In this document: piece after piece, positions 41,234-50,138 of the stretch
Numbering within the stretch: the first letter of the stretch is position 1
How the letters are laid out: each line of letters starts with the position of its first letter
Notes under the pieces: generated by a model
The model's database searches: none
What the model was told of the DNA's origin: nothing
The model's input: only the letters and a program-made list of their open reading frames with translations
Origin: Haloplanus salinarum
GTDB taxonomy: Archaea; Halobacteriota; Halobacteria; Halobacteriales; Haloferacaceae
Direction: 5' to 3'
Length of the DNA: 64,000 nucleotides
Assembly (NCBI RefSeq): GCF_024498175.1
Contig: NZ_CP101823.1
Span: 744,001-808,000 of the forward strand
Translations under genes and position numbers: made by a program

Positions 41234-41529
41234 AGCGCCACCGGACCATAGACGCTCTGTGGACCAGTCACAACTTCCACGACGCGCTTTGCAGATGTGG
41301 ACGCATCCACAGGGAGCGCAGTCTCCACAGGTGTTGATTCGGAGTATCCCACTCCTACTTCTTCGAGGCCGCGAGACCGAATCTTCTCACTCCCGGATAT
41401 CGTATTGGTGGGTTGATTCTCCTAGGCAGCCTCAGTCTCGCGTACATCGGTAGCGGTCGCCTGCGGTAGCAGGTCTCGGGACACGTTCAACCTGACTTAT
41501 TTTACGTTTCGGTAGCACCACTCACGCAC

Positions 41530-41721
41530 ATGCCCTCCACAAGATTTGGATCCAGAGTGATGAATTGGGCAACGAGCCAACGAAACCTCACGATCTTCGT
41601 CTCCCTATTCGCCGCATTTCCACTGTCCTACGCGTTCGAATCAATAGTTTCCTGTGAAGCATGGGTCTGTGGTGACCCTCTCGCTTCGTCAGGCCAGACG
41701 TCGACGAAGACGTCTCGATGA
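41530..41721 (+). CDS. Possible small membrane protein overlapping a convergent gene
   Basis: A TATA-like TTATTTTACG (41501-41510) lies about 26 nt before ATG 41530, which opens MPSTRFGSRVMNWATSQRNL followed by one hydrophobic helix (about 21-38). The last 94 nt overlap the end of the convergent Tat gene, where the frame loses protein character, so the gene may be truncated. The upstream gap 41234-41500 shows nothing recognisable. Confidence 0.3.
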   Translation: MPSTRFGSRVMNWATSQRNLTIFVSLFAAFPLSYAFESIVSCEAWVCGDPLASSGQTSTKTSR

Positions 41722-42491
41722 TCGACCACCTTTCGAAGGCGACCCGTATCACGATCGAGCGTGACCTCAATGAACGGGTCTACAAATCCCGTAACGGCGG
41801 TGAGTGCCAGTGGAACCACCTGGGCGTACGCATCGGGGGCAGTAATACGGAACGTGACCGTCGCTTCGTTCTCACGCACACGCTCCCACGTGGCCCGGTG
41901 GGGGCGAATATACTCTTGCAGTAGCGGATCAGAGCTGTCGTGATTGACTCCGACGCCACTCCGGCCAGTCTGGTCTGTGACCTGGATGTCCCCTGCAGCT
42001 GTGCCCCCACTCGGCGTCGGTGCGTCGAAATCGTACAGTATCGTCCCATCCGTGACGTACATCACGTAGGTCAGCGGCAGCGAGTCAGCACCGAACGCAC
42101 GGTTGTAGTGCAAGAGGGCTGGCAGCGTTCCATGCGGAGAGAGGTACTCTAGGCCGGGCGCCCGTTCAGGTGTCACGCTCGCCAGCAGTGGTGCGTCGAA
42201 GGTGGTGAGCGCGTGCAGATGCCGACGTCGAGAGTGTTCGTGCCACTGTTGGTGGCGACCCAACTCGTAGGGCGCCTGGTCAGTCCAATCCCGTCGGATT
42301 TCGATATTAGTGAGTGCCCGGTGGTCGACCGCAAATCGGTGGGTGGCCGCAGCGATGATGCGCCCGCGTGGCGTCTCTCCCGTCGGTCGTTCGGGGGAAT
42401 ACAGACGGATGTCGCCGATCCGGGCACCGAGGTAGCTCGTCGCCAGTGCCGTCGTTCCGCCAAGAGCGGTCACAAACTGCCGTCGGTTCAT
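41628..42491 (-). CDS. Tat-exported protein of unknown function
   Basis: A 287-residue protein from ATG 42491, which overlaps the upstream stop as ATGA. The N-terminus MNRRQFVTALGGTTALATSY is a twin-arginine signal without a lipobox Cys. The mature part is soluble, with GRIIAAATHRFAVDHRALTN and a beta-rich region. No family recognised. A longer frame starting at 42614 would run through the neighbouring gene and is rejected. Confidence 0.72.
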   Translation of the reverse strand: MNRRQFVTALGGTTALATSYLGARIGDIRLYSPERPTGETPRGRIIAAATHRFAVDHRALTNIEIRRDWTDQAPYELGRHQQWHEHSRRRHLHALTTFDAPLLASVTPERAPGLEYLSPHGTLPALLHYNRAFGADSLPLTYVMYVTDGTILYDFDAPTPSGGTAAGDIQVTDQTGRSGVGVNHDSSDPLLQEYIRPHRATWERVRENEATVTFRITAPDAYAQVVPLALTAVTGFVDPFIEVTLDRDTGRLRKVVDHRDVFVDVWPDEARGSPQTHASQETIDSNA

Positions 42492-42967
42492 TCCGTGTTC
42501 CCCGTCCGCGGGACTGTCGTCGAGTCGGTTGAACTGGATGTGGGCGTCGCCGACTGGGTCGGCGGGGTCCACTGGGCGACCGCCCGTGAGCGATTGCCGT
42601 CCGGAGCGACCCACACGAGGCGTGCAGCGGCTGGTTCTGGCATCTCGTGAATCACACTCGCTCCCGGCGAAATGGGGAAGGTATCGACAGGGTCGCCACG
42701 ATCGGACACCTCGTCGCTCGCGACCCAGACCGTTCGGTGGAGTGTATCGGCCTCCGTTCGCACCACGAGGAGCGCGGTATTCGCTGCTGTCAGCCGATTC
42801 CCCCGCTCGAATCGAACGGCCAGTTCCGAGCGATCACTGTCCCAGTTGAACGAAACGAAGATGTTCGGTTGACTTGCGGGGTACGCCGTCGTCGAGGGAC
42901 TCGCAGGCGCGACCGAACAGCCCGCGAGAACGGTCGGTAGTGACGCGAGGAGGGCACGTCTCTGCAT
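42488..42967 (-). CDS. Tat-type lipoprotein of unknown function
   Basis: A 159-residue protein from ATG 42967. MQRRALLASLPTVLAGCSVA has a twin-arginine lead and a lipobox Cys (LAGC), so the mature form should be lipid-anchored outside the membrane. The mature domain is beta-rich (NIFVSFNWDSDRSELAVRF) like archaeal immunoglobulin-type modules; the end is Ser/Thr-rich. Coupled by 4-nt overlap to the following Tat protein gene, so both likely act together at the cell surface. Confidence 0.75.
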   Translation of the reverse strand: MQRRALLASLPTVLAGCSVAPASPSTTAYPASQPNIFVSFNWDSDRSELAVRFERGNRLTAANTALLVVRTEADTLHRTVWVASDEVSDRGDPVDTFPISPGASVIHEMPEPAAARLVWVAPDGNRSRAVAQWTPPTQSATPTSSSTDSTTVPRTGNTE

Positions 42968-43112
42968 ACTGGGTAGCCCAACGGACGGCGTAAAAATGAA
43001 TTGGACGTTGTCGTGATGGGTGGGGCAGCGGTCCCGCGCGAAGACGGGGGCGAAAGCAGACACTGAGCGTACAAGAGCAGAGGTTTTGTGACGGCTTGCT
43101 GTCTCTCCAGCC

Positions 43113-43994
43113 ATGCGGTGGTCCCCGCTTGCACGCAGCGAATACCGGACAGTCCTCACCTCCAAGGGAGCGTGGATACTCGCTCTCCTCGTCGTCCTCT
43201 GGGGGTTCCGACCGACCTACGCCGGGTGGGACGCGGTCGGACGAAATATCACCATCGGATACATCCAGATCGGCGTCGACCTGTTCCTTCCGATCGGTGC
43301 CCTCCTCCTGTCGTATCAGTCACTCATCGGTGAACGAACCACTGGTAGCATCAAATTCCTCCTTGGGTTGCCGCTGACGCGGACACAGATCCTCTTCGGG
43401 AAGACGACTGGGCGGTTCGTGGGCGTCGGGACGGCGATCGTCGCGGCGACGGTCGTTCTCGCCGCAATCGGCCTCGTCGAACACGGCACGTTCGGTCTGC
43501 TTCCCTTCCTCGGAACGCTCGTCGCAACACTGTTACTCGCCAGCGCGATGGTCGCCGTCGGCGTGTTCGTCTCGACGGTCACCCGACGAACCGTGACCGC
43601 CGCGGCAGGGGTATTCGCGTACTTCCTCGTGACGCTGTTCTGGAGTCAGATCGTCACGTCACTCTATACGGCCGTCACCGGCATTCCGGTCGACCCATAC
43701 GATGCGCCGGCGAGTGGGCCGCTCTTTCTCGCGCTCAGACTGACCCCCGATGGCGCGTATAACGTCCTGACGAACTGGTTTCTCGACGTCGGCAACTCGA
43801 CGGAACTGTTCCACATCGTCTACACCAAACTCGCTCCAGGTGTCTCTGTGAACGCCTTCGTCGTCGAGGCGGCATTCGACGGCGGCGGTCCATGGTACCT
43901 CCATCCCGCACTGAGTCTAGTCGTCCTCCTCGTCTGGGTGGTGGTGCCGGTGGCTCTCGCTCGCCGTGTCTTCACCAGAGGTGACGTATTATGA
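43113..43994 (+). CDS. ABC-2 type transporter permease
   Basis: A 293-residue membrane protein with six hydrophobic segments. The order is typical of ABC-2/NosY-like permeases: an N-terminal amphipathic stretch, helix 1 near 20-36, a loop, SLIGERTTGSIKFLLGLPLTRTQILFGKTTGR as the cytoplasmic coupling region, then paired helices and a large external loop with AFDGGGPW. It overlaps the ATPase gene by 4 nt. Substrate unknown; the downstream lipoproteins suggest envelope export. Confidence 0.88.
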   Translation: MRWSPLARSEYRTVLTSKGAWILALLVVLWGFRPTYAGWDAVGRNITIGYIQIGVDLFLPIGALLLSYQSLIGERTTGSIKFLLGLPLTRTQILFGKTTGRFVGVGTAIVAATVVLAAIGLVEHGTFGLLPFLGTLVATLLLASAMVAVGVFVSTVTRRTVTAAAGVFAYFLVTLFWSQIVTSLYTAVTGIPVDPYDAPASGPLFLALRLTPDGAYNVLTNWFLDVGNSTELFHIVYTKLAPGVSVNAFVVEAAFDGGGPWYLHPALSLVVLLVWVVVPVALARRVFTRGDVL

Positions 43995-44746
43995 GTTCGT
44001 CAGGGCCCGCAATCGAAGCTAACGCGGTGACTAAGGAGTACGGCGACGTTCGCGCCGTCGATAGCCTCGATCTGACAGTCGAGGGCGGCGAAACGTACGG
44101 ATTTCTCGGCCCGAACGGTGCTGGCAAATCGACGACGATCGGGCTGCTGCTCGATTATCTGCGACCGACTGCAGGAACGGTTCGCGTTCTCGGTCGCAAT
44201 CCACGACGTGACATCGTCGAGGTTCACGACCGAGTCGGGGTGCTTCCGGATCGATTTGGTCTCTACGAGGACCGATCCGCCCGTCAGCACGTCGCGTTCG
44301 TCGCAGAGACGAAACGCGTCGACTACGATCCAGCAGCACTCCTCGAACGCGTGGGACTCGGAGATGCCGTCGACGACGATGCGGGTGAGTTCTCCAGTGG
44401 AATGGAGCAACGGTTGGCGCTCGCGATGGCGCTCGTCGGCGACCCCGAACTACTCATCCTGGACGAACCGTTCAGCGGCCTCGACCCACACGGCGTCCGG
44501 CGAGTGCGGGAAATCGTCCACGAGGAGACCCAGCGTGGTGCAACGGTGTTCTTCTCCAGTCACGTTCTCGGGCAGGTCGAACTGGTCTGTGACCGGATCG
44601 GTGTCCTTCACGAGGGGCAGTTAGTTGCCGAGGGAACGCTCGACGAACTCCGAAATCGGACTGCATCTCCCGAGGACGCGACGATGGAAGACGTGTTCGT
44701 CGAACTCACCGACGCCCGTGTCGACGACGGAGGTGAGCCGCGATGA
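43991..44746 (+). CDS. ABC transporter ATP-binding protein
   Basis: A 251-residue ATPase with Walker A GPNGAGKSTT, Q-loop near GVLPDRFGLYEDRSA, signature FSSGMEQRL (a variant of LSGGQ), Walker B LLILDEPFSGLDP and the switch His in FFSSHVLGQV. This is the ATPase of a NosF/CcmA-type export system with the permease encoded just upstream. It overlaps the following lipoprotein gene by 4 nt, so the three are one transcript. Confidence 0.94.
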   Translation: MSSSGPAIEANAVTKEYGDVRAVDSLDLTVEGGETYGFLGPNGAGKSTTIGLLLDYLRPTAGTVRVLGRNPRRDIVEVHDRVGVLPDRFGLYEDRSARQHVAFVAETKRVDYDPAALLERVGLGDAVDDDAGEFSSGMEQRLALAMALVGDPELLILDEPFSGLDPHGVRRVREIVHEETQRGATVFFSSHVLGQVELVCDRIGVLHEGQLVAEGTLDELRNRTASPEDATMEDVFVELTDARVDDGGEPR

Positions 44747-45324
44747 AGCGCCGAACGTTCTTGACGGCGAGTACGGTGTCCATCGCTGGTCTCTCCGGGT
44801 GTCTCGGTGATACCGAATATCGAATCACCAACACGGCTACGGAGACGCCTCTGGACTCGCTCTCGCTGTCAGTACGCATCGCGGTCGCTGGCGCGACGAT
44901 CGAACATCCGGCTGCACTCACGCTCACGCTGGAGAACACGGCCGACGACCCGATTCGAATCCGGAGCTACGGCGTCTGGCCATTCGGCGTCCTCGCACTC
45001 GCTCCGTCGCCGACACCCGGCGAAGACACGTGGAAGACGACGCTGTACTCCCCATCGTACGAGGCATCCACCCACGTAGAAGTCGACCGTGGCGGGTCGT
45101 CGATGTCGTTGAATGGGACGCCGATAACCCGACCGCTCGATCCCGGTGAGAGTATCAGCAGACGATATGAACTTCGCGGCGACGACCTTCCAAGCGCGGG
45201 GACGCACTACATCGTGGAGAAGTTCGATGGACGAGACTCACGGTATTCGAGGGGTGACGACTGGGAAACGCTCGAGTACCAGATCCGTCTCGGTATCGAA
45301 GAAAAACGACGATTGCCGATATAG
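44743..45324 (+). CDS. Tat lipoprotein linked to the ABC-2 transporter
   Basis: A 193-residue protein. MKRRTFLTASTVSIAGLSGC is a Tat signal with a lipobox Cys at position 20. The mature region is beta-rich, with TLTLENTADDPIRIRSYGVWPFG, the pattern of an extracellular immunoglobulin-like domain; conserved DPGESISRRYEL near the end. Coupled to the ABC ATPase, so it may be an accessory or substrate-handling lipoprotein. Confidence 0.78.
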   Translation: MKRRTFLTASTVSIAGLSGCLGDTEYRITNTATETPLDSLSLSVRIAVAGATIEHPAALTLTLENTADDPIRIRSYGVWPFGVLALAPSPTPGEDTWKTTLYSPSYEASTHVEVDRGGSSMSLNGTPITRPLDPGESISRRYELRGDDLPSAGTHYIVEKFDGRDSRYSRGDDWETLEYQIRLGIEEKRRLPI

Positions 45325-45398
45325 GAGTGGCACCTTGAGACGGGCCCTACTCGGAAACCCGAACGCTTTCGTGTCGTCTACTCGACTTTCGCAGTCGA

Positions 45399-46445
45399 AT
45401 GCCCCCGCTATCGCGTCGCGCCCTCCTCGCGACTATGGCAGCCGGAGCTGCTGGCACGTCTGCTGGCTGTTCTGGATGGATAGACGGCTCATCGACGAAT
45501 GGGAACACTCCATCCGAGCTCGGAAACCACACGGTATTCGCCGCTGAAGGAGTCACCCTGTCACGAGCCGAGAGCCTCGACAGAACCTCCGACCCATCGA
45601 ATGCCGACGTTGCGGTCTATCCGGCCGATGCGAGCGTCGATTCCATCACCGACTCTCTTCAGGCTGAGACTGCCACGGCAGTCGTTGGAGCCGACGCACA
45701 GGCAGCCCTGATGGAGGCATGCGCGGCCGATGGCCGTTCGTACGGCTTCGCCCGCAACAGTTGGGGTCCGGAAACGTCCGTCGTCGCTGCCACCCCGAGC
45801 GGCGACCGTATCGACACCCACCTGTTCGTCGGTGTCGACGTCCCGGACGACCTGCTCTGGGCACTCGACGACGCTCTCCTGACTACTGGACCGGAATGCA
45901 CGCTTCGGCAGAACGGTTCGGAGCACTCAGAACGATTCACGGAGGACACACAGCCGGTCAGCATCTCGCGCATCCGCGGCGTGAACGACGTCGGCGGGTT
46001 CGATCGCTGGGATCGCGTTCGCGCAACGAAACACGCCGGCGGTGCCGGCTACGTCGTCGATATCACCGGGACGATTTTCGCAGGCCCGACAGCCAGACAC
46101 GCCAGCAACTATCGAAGCGACCAGATCAGACTCGTCACCCATGCTGACGGACAGGTCGAATCTGCTACCCTTGGAGTCGGCGGCGTGCCGGTGGACGCTC
46201 TCCACATCGACGACCGCTCGAAGCGCTCCGATGGAGTCGTCGAACAGGCAGTCACACCCGAGAGTGATGCTGCCCGTCAGTCCTTCACGGCGTGCCAGCG
46301 TGCCGTCATCACCACCGACACCGTCGAAGAACAGTTCAGTTACACGGTAAATGGACGCTTCAGGTGGCGAAGGTCGGGGCTGCTCGACGATGACCTGTGG
46401 CACTACCACACGCCGGGACAGGCGGCCTGGTATCCACGCTGGTGA
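45399..46445 (+). CDS. Tat lipoprotein of unknown function
   Basis: A 348-residue protein with SRRALLATMAAGAAGTSAGC as Tat/lipobox signal (Cys near 24). The mature domain has two cysteines (AACAADG region and ECTLRQ) and later a conserved RRSGLLDDDLWHYHTPGQAAWY terminus. No family recognised. It follows the ABC-linked lipoprotein by 74 nt, in the same direction. Confidence 0.72.
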   Translation: MPPLSRRALLATMAAGAAGTSAGCSGWIDGSSTNGNTPSELGNHTVFAAEGVTLSRAESLDRTSDPSNADVAVYPADASVDSITDSLQAETATAVVGADAQAALMEACAADGRSYGFARNSWGPETSVVAATPSGDRIDTHLFVGVDVPDDLLWALDDALLTTGPECTLRQNGSEHSERFTEDTQPVSISRIRGVNDVGGFDRWDRVRATKHAGGAGYVVDITGTIFAGPTARHASNYRSDQIRLVTHADGQVESATLGVGGVPVDALHIDDRSKRSDGVVEQAVTPESDAARQSFTACQRAVITTDTVEEQFSYTVNGRFRWRRSGLLDDDLWHYHTPGQAAWYPRW

Positions 46446-46505
46446 GCAGAAGCGTTCGTTACGTCTTCCGCAATTCTCCGACGTGTATCGGTTTCCTGTT
46501 CAGGG

Positions 46506-46889
46506 CTAGGCCTGCATCGACGCCTCGCCAGCTCCCGACTGATCCTCGAAGTGTCCCCTGATTCGTCGAAGTACGGTACCAATCAAGAAACCCGTCACCC
46601 CCAGTGGGAGACCGACCACTACAGCAGTCATCAGACCGATGGCTGTCGCATCGGGGATTCCGACTGTGCCATAGTACTCGGTCGAGAGTCCATAGCGCGC
46701 GAATCCGATACCGAACGTCGGTGCCATCGCGAGGAGGGTGGCTGGGATCAATCCTGAATTGAAGACCGTGAACAGAGTAGCAACAGCAACGATTGTGGCA
46801 ACACCTACGAAGACGAGCGGTTCCGGATTCGCTCCCGTCCACGTACCGACTGCCATCGACTCGATGTGGCGGTAACTGGAGTTGGTCAC
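46506..46889 (-). CDS. Membrane protein coupled to upstream gene
   Basis: A 127-residue protein with GTG start at 46889 that overlaps the upstream stop (GTGA); an internal ATG (residue 12) is an alternative. Helices near 25-42, 45-62 and 85-108. No family recognised. Convergent with the lipoprotein gene at 45399. Confidence 0.55.
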   Translation of the reverse strand: MTNSSYRHIESMAVGTWTGANPEPLVFVGVATIVAVATLFTVFNSGLIPATLLAMAPTFGIGFARYGLSTEYYGTVGIPDATAIGLMTAVVVGLPLGVTGFLIGTVLRRIRGHFEDQSGAGEASMQA

Positions 46890-47209
46890 GACCCACCACT
46901 CGTTCCAAAGGCGAGGAACGGTGCACTCAGGAAGGCCACGACCGAGATCTCCCTGCGAATCCCGATGAGACCATTCGTCACGCGTTCCAGCACACGTCTC
47001 GTTCTCTCGGCCCCGAGAGCAGCGCTGAAAGAGTCAGACAGAGTACTCGTTACTGAGCCATCCCAGCGTCGCACCTCCCGAGTCATGTTTCTGGTCTGCC
47101 CCGCTACCCACGAGCAACCGCTGTATACCCACCAAAACAGGGCGAACAAATAGCGAGAGATTGCTCGTAGCCGATTGTGAGCGGTGGTTCCATCGAATTC
47201 TATCTGCAT
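46886..47209 (-). CDS. Hypothetical protein with hydrophobic ends
   Basis: A 107-residue protein from ATG 47209, with a hydrophobic segment near 18-35 (RYLFALFWWVYSGCSWVAG) and another near 92-103, and an amphipathic helical middle. A start at 47239 is also possible. No family recognised. Overlaps the next gene by 4 nt. The upstream gap 47210-47400 shows nothing identified. Confidence 0.5.
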   Translation of the reverse strand: MQIEFDGTTAHNRLRAISRYLFALFWWVYSGCSWVAGQTRNMTREVRRWDGSVTSTLSDSFSAALGAERTRRVLERVTNGLIGIRREISVVAFLSAPFLAFGTSGGS

Positions 47210-47400
47210 AGTCGATATTGTGGGTGATCCTCCTATCAAAGGTTGGATGATTATAACATTCGTCGTAGTCTATCGATTTACCTTCCATCGGTTCTATTGG
47301 AATCCTCAACCACTGATAATTTGTCAAGGCGAAGCCGAATACAGCACGCGAGTCGGCCACGAGACTCGCCTGGACTCGACGTCACGGACCGAGGGGAGAC

Positions 47401-47796
47401 TTAACACTCACCGATGGGTTTGAGTTCGAATCCCGTCGTCTCTTGATCACGAAACGCGTACTGAATACCGACACAGGGGTCGGTTACGTCTGCATATTCC
47501 GAGGGGCGAAGGTGAACCACTTGGTCGCCGATGTCGAAATAAACCGTGTAGTGTCCCGCTCCTTTCACGGGGTCGTCTATCCTGCGCGTTGATTGCTCAA
47601 CGCTGGTACCGAGTTGGGAGGTCTCTCTGAACACCTCCTCGTCGTTTCGCTCGATAACGACAGTGACGTGACGGGCTTCGTCGCGGTTATTCTCGAGGTG
47701 TATCCAGGCAATTTTCGTCGTCGGCTGGTCTGTCTGGCCGAGACACCCACTCGTGAGGATCCCAGCGCACAGATAGAGACACGTACGACGCCTCAT
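47401..47796 (-). CDS. Tat-like lipoprotein of unknown function
   Basis: A 131-residue protein from ATG 47796. MRRRTCLYLCAGILTSGCLG has a twin-arginine lead and a lipobox Cys. The mature part is a small beta sandwich (IAWIHLENNRDEARHVTVVIERNDEEV) typical of haloarchaeal secreted lipoproteins. A longer start at 47817 adds seven residues before the signal and is less likely. Confidence 0.72.
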   Translation of the reverse strand: MRRRTCLYLCAGILTSGCLGQTDQPTTKIAWIHLENNRDEARHVTVVIERNDEEVFRETSQLGTSVEQSTRRIDDPVKGAGHYTVYFDIGDQVVHLRPSEYADVTDPCVGIQYAFRDQETTGFELKPIGEC

Positions 47797-47930
47797 ACTA
47801 TTCCGAAGTTCGTTCAACCCAAAAAATCGCGGGACGCTACAATCCTAGTTTGTGACACACGCGCACTTGTTGGACTGCCGTTTCGACACTGCGTGATTTA
47901 AAATAAACGAGGGGCGCTGCTAACTCTACC

Positions 47931-48296
47931 GTGTACGTGGCCGCGACCGATGGAAACCTGTACGCCCTCAATCGGGACACGGAAGAAGAGCAGTGGCGAT
48001 TCGATGGGGGACAAAGACTCAGCCAACCACCCACCGTCGTCGGCTCCGACGACCAGAGTGTCGTCATCGGAAGCGATGCGGGGAACGTGTTCAGTACCGA
48101 CGCCGCCTCCGGCGAGATGTATTGGAGTCACCAGCTCGAAGATCGGGTCAACACACCGCCCGTAGTCGTCGACAGCGTCATCTACATCGGTGATAATTCG
48201 GGGCGACTGTACGCGCTGGCGAACGAAAATTCGAACGTCGGCGCTGAAAGTGGCTCCTGTCGGATACCTGCCTCAGAAGAAACTGATCGCAGTTAA
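47931..48296 (+). pseudogene. Fragment of a PQQ-binding-like beta-propeller protein
   Basis: Up to 121 residues (GTG 47931) with three propeller-blade repeats: VYVAATDGNLYALNRDTEEEQW, VVIGSDAGNVFSTDAASGEMYW, VIYIGDNSGRLYALANENS. Each is a PQQ-like blade, but only three of seven or eight are present, and there is no signal peptide, so it is probably a truncated gene. Downstream, 48297-48541 has another open stretch with a Gly/Ala-rich segment (LVGAGAGVGAGVSLSDIGLG) lacking a start, likely also debris. Confidence 0.6.
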
Positions 48297-48541
48297 GGAG
48301 ACACCGATAATGACGACGTGGCCAAGATTATGCTCCACGAGATAGTTCCGTTCAGAGCAAAGGTGACCTCCAAAAGAGATACGGCCGGAGTTCGTCCGAA
48401 GACGAGGACGAGGAGTTCCTGGTCGGAGCCGGAGCCGGAGTCGGTGCCGGCGTCTCGCTGAGCGACATCGGTCTCGGCTATGTGCTCTGGGGACGCGAGA
48501 CCAGTAACGCAGATAATCCGAAGTTAACCGCTGGAAGGTGG

Positions 48542-49951
48542 TCAGTCCCTAGCGAAGGCGAGGATCCCTCTCCGCTGGCCGCCGACGTAGATACGATCGA
48601 CAGTAACGGCAACATCCCTGGGAGCAATCGAAAGATCGGTTCGCCAGCGCTCGCGCCCGTCACTCGTCGAGAGTGCAATCAGTTCTCCTTGGCCGGTCTC
48701 TTGATCCGGAGCGATCCCGTACCCGACGACCAGGGTGTCGCCGACGACGACGGGTTGGCAGAGTCTGAATTCTGCCGGGGACGCTGTTGCAACGTTTCGG
48801 TCAGAGAGCGAGTCTCGGACGATCCATTCGATCCCGCCGGTCGAGGCACGTAATGCATAGACGGCGAAGAGTTCCTGTTGCTCGTGTCCTTCACAGATGA
48901 ACATCCGCTCACCATCCGTCGCGAGTGAGGAGAACGCCGCAGCGCCGGAACTCGCCAGACCCGGGAATTGCCACGTAACTCCTGTGCCTCCGGCTACCCC
49001 GAACGCGAGCGTCTCGCGTGCATCCGTCGACCAGACGACTTTGCGGGCGATACTGACGTCTCCGTCACTGGTCACGACCGGTCTACCCGGAAGATCTAGT
49101 GGTGCAGTCGCGCGGTCGATACTCGGAGATCCATCGAACATCTCGATCGTGAATACTGCTGGAGTGGGGCCACCGTAGCTCGCCCACACCCGATTGGCAC
49201 GTACTGCGAGCCCACCGAGATCCTCCAACACGTGGGAATCGCCGTTTCGATTCCCGAGGTAGATTCGCCACTGCTCGCTCCCATCTTCGGGGTTGAGCCC
49301 ATGAATCCCGTAACTGGACTGTATGTAGACCGTGTCGGGAGTTGCCATCGGGAGCAGCGAGAACCGATCTGCCGAGCGTCCGGATCCAGTGAGAAAGCGG
49401 TCGGGAACGGTCTCACCGAGTCGCTCGTGGAGGTTTACTCGCCATCGGACGGTTCCATCCGATACGTCGACGGCGACGACGTCTGTTCGAGTGTCCGTTA
49501 GATACACCGTTCCGTTGACGAGCCCACCGAATTGTGGATAGCGACGTTCTCGCGAAAACTCGATCTGCTGTCGCCAGCGTTTGGCACCATCGGTCGCATC
49601 GTACGCGTACAGGACGACACTCGCATCACGTGCGGTCGCAGTCACGACTATCTCGTTAGTGGCGGCGACGACGTCGCCCGAGACGACGTCTTCTGTGGCG
49701 GCAGCGTCCTGACGGTACTGCCACGTATCCGTAGGCTGAGAAGGAAGTGTGCGTCGACTCCGTGCGGTATGTCGGAGGTCGCCCCGGGGGAATCGCCACT
49801 CCCCGGCTGGAGGAGACCACGACGTACCGAGAGCGTTTGGAGGACGTTCGTTCGGATTGCTGGAAGGGTTAAGCCCGTCACATCCTGCGAGGCTACTCGT
49901 ACCGACGAGGCCAATCATCCGGAGGACAGTACGCCGGTTTGCGGAGACCAT
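48542..49951 (-). CDS. PQQ-binding-like beta-propeller Tat lipoprotein
   Basis: A 469-residue protein from ATG 49951. ANRRTVLRMIGLVGTSSLAGC is a Tat lipoprotein signal with Cys near 24. The mature part is a propeller with repeated YAYDATDGAKRWRQ, VAVDVSDGTVRWRV, HGLNPEDGSEQWRI, YALRASTGGIEWIV and IALSTSDGRERWRT blades. PQQ-like propellers without catalytic residues usually act as surface binding scaffolds. Length fits a complete propeller. Upstream extension to 50026 is promoter-like. Confidence 0.88.
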   Translation of the reverse strand: MVSANRRTVLRMIGLVGTSSLAGCDGLNPSSNPNERPPNALGTSWSPPAGEWRFPRGDLRHTARSRRTLPSQPTDTWQYRQDAAATEDVVSGDVVAATNEIVVTATARDASVVLYAYDATDGAKRWRQQIEFSRERRYPQFGGLVNGTVYLTDTRTDVVAVDVSDGTVRWRVNLHERLGETVPDRFLTGSGRSADRFSLLPMATPDTVYIQSSYGIHGLNPEDGSEQWRIYLGNRNGDSHVLEDLGGLAVRANRVWASYGGPTPAVFTIEMFDGSPSIDRATAPLDLPGRPVVTSDGDVSIARKVVWSTDARETLAFGVAGGTGVTWQFPGLASSGAAAFSSLATDGERMFICEGHEQQELFAVYALRASTGGIEWIVRDSLSDRNVATASPAEFRLCQPVVVGDTLVVGYGIAPDQETGQGELIALSTSDGRERWRTDLSIAPRDVAVTVDRIYVGGQRRGILAFARD

Positions 49952-50138
49952 CGAATCGACGAGTTTGTATCGGGTCGTGAAAGTGGTTCGGTGGAAGAAC
50001 GACGTTGACGTCTCCAGCGAAAGCACGCGTACCCGCAGTTAGGTCGAGTCAATATCCGGTAGCTGAATCACTACTGTCGTACCGTTATCGATCATAATCT
50101 CCCCCACGGGGAACGAGCGTACGCCAAGCCGGAGGCGA

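Noticed and set aside
47415-47440. GTTCGAATCCCG, a tRNA T-loop-like string
   Set aside because: It lies within the coding sequence of the lipoprotein gene at 47401 (antisense of its C-terminus), with no matching acceptor, D or anticodon arms.
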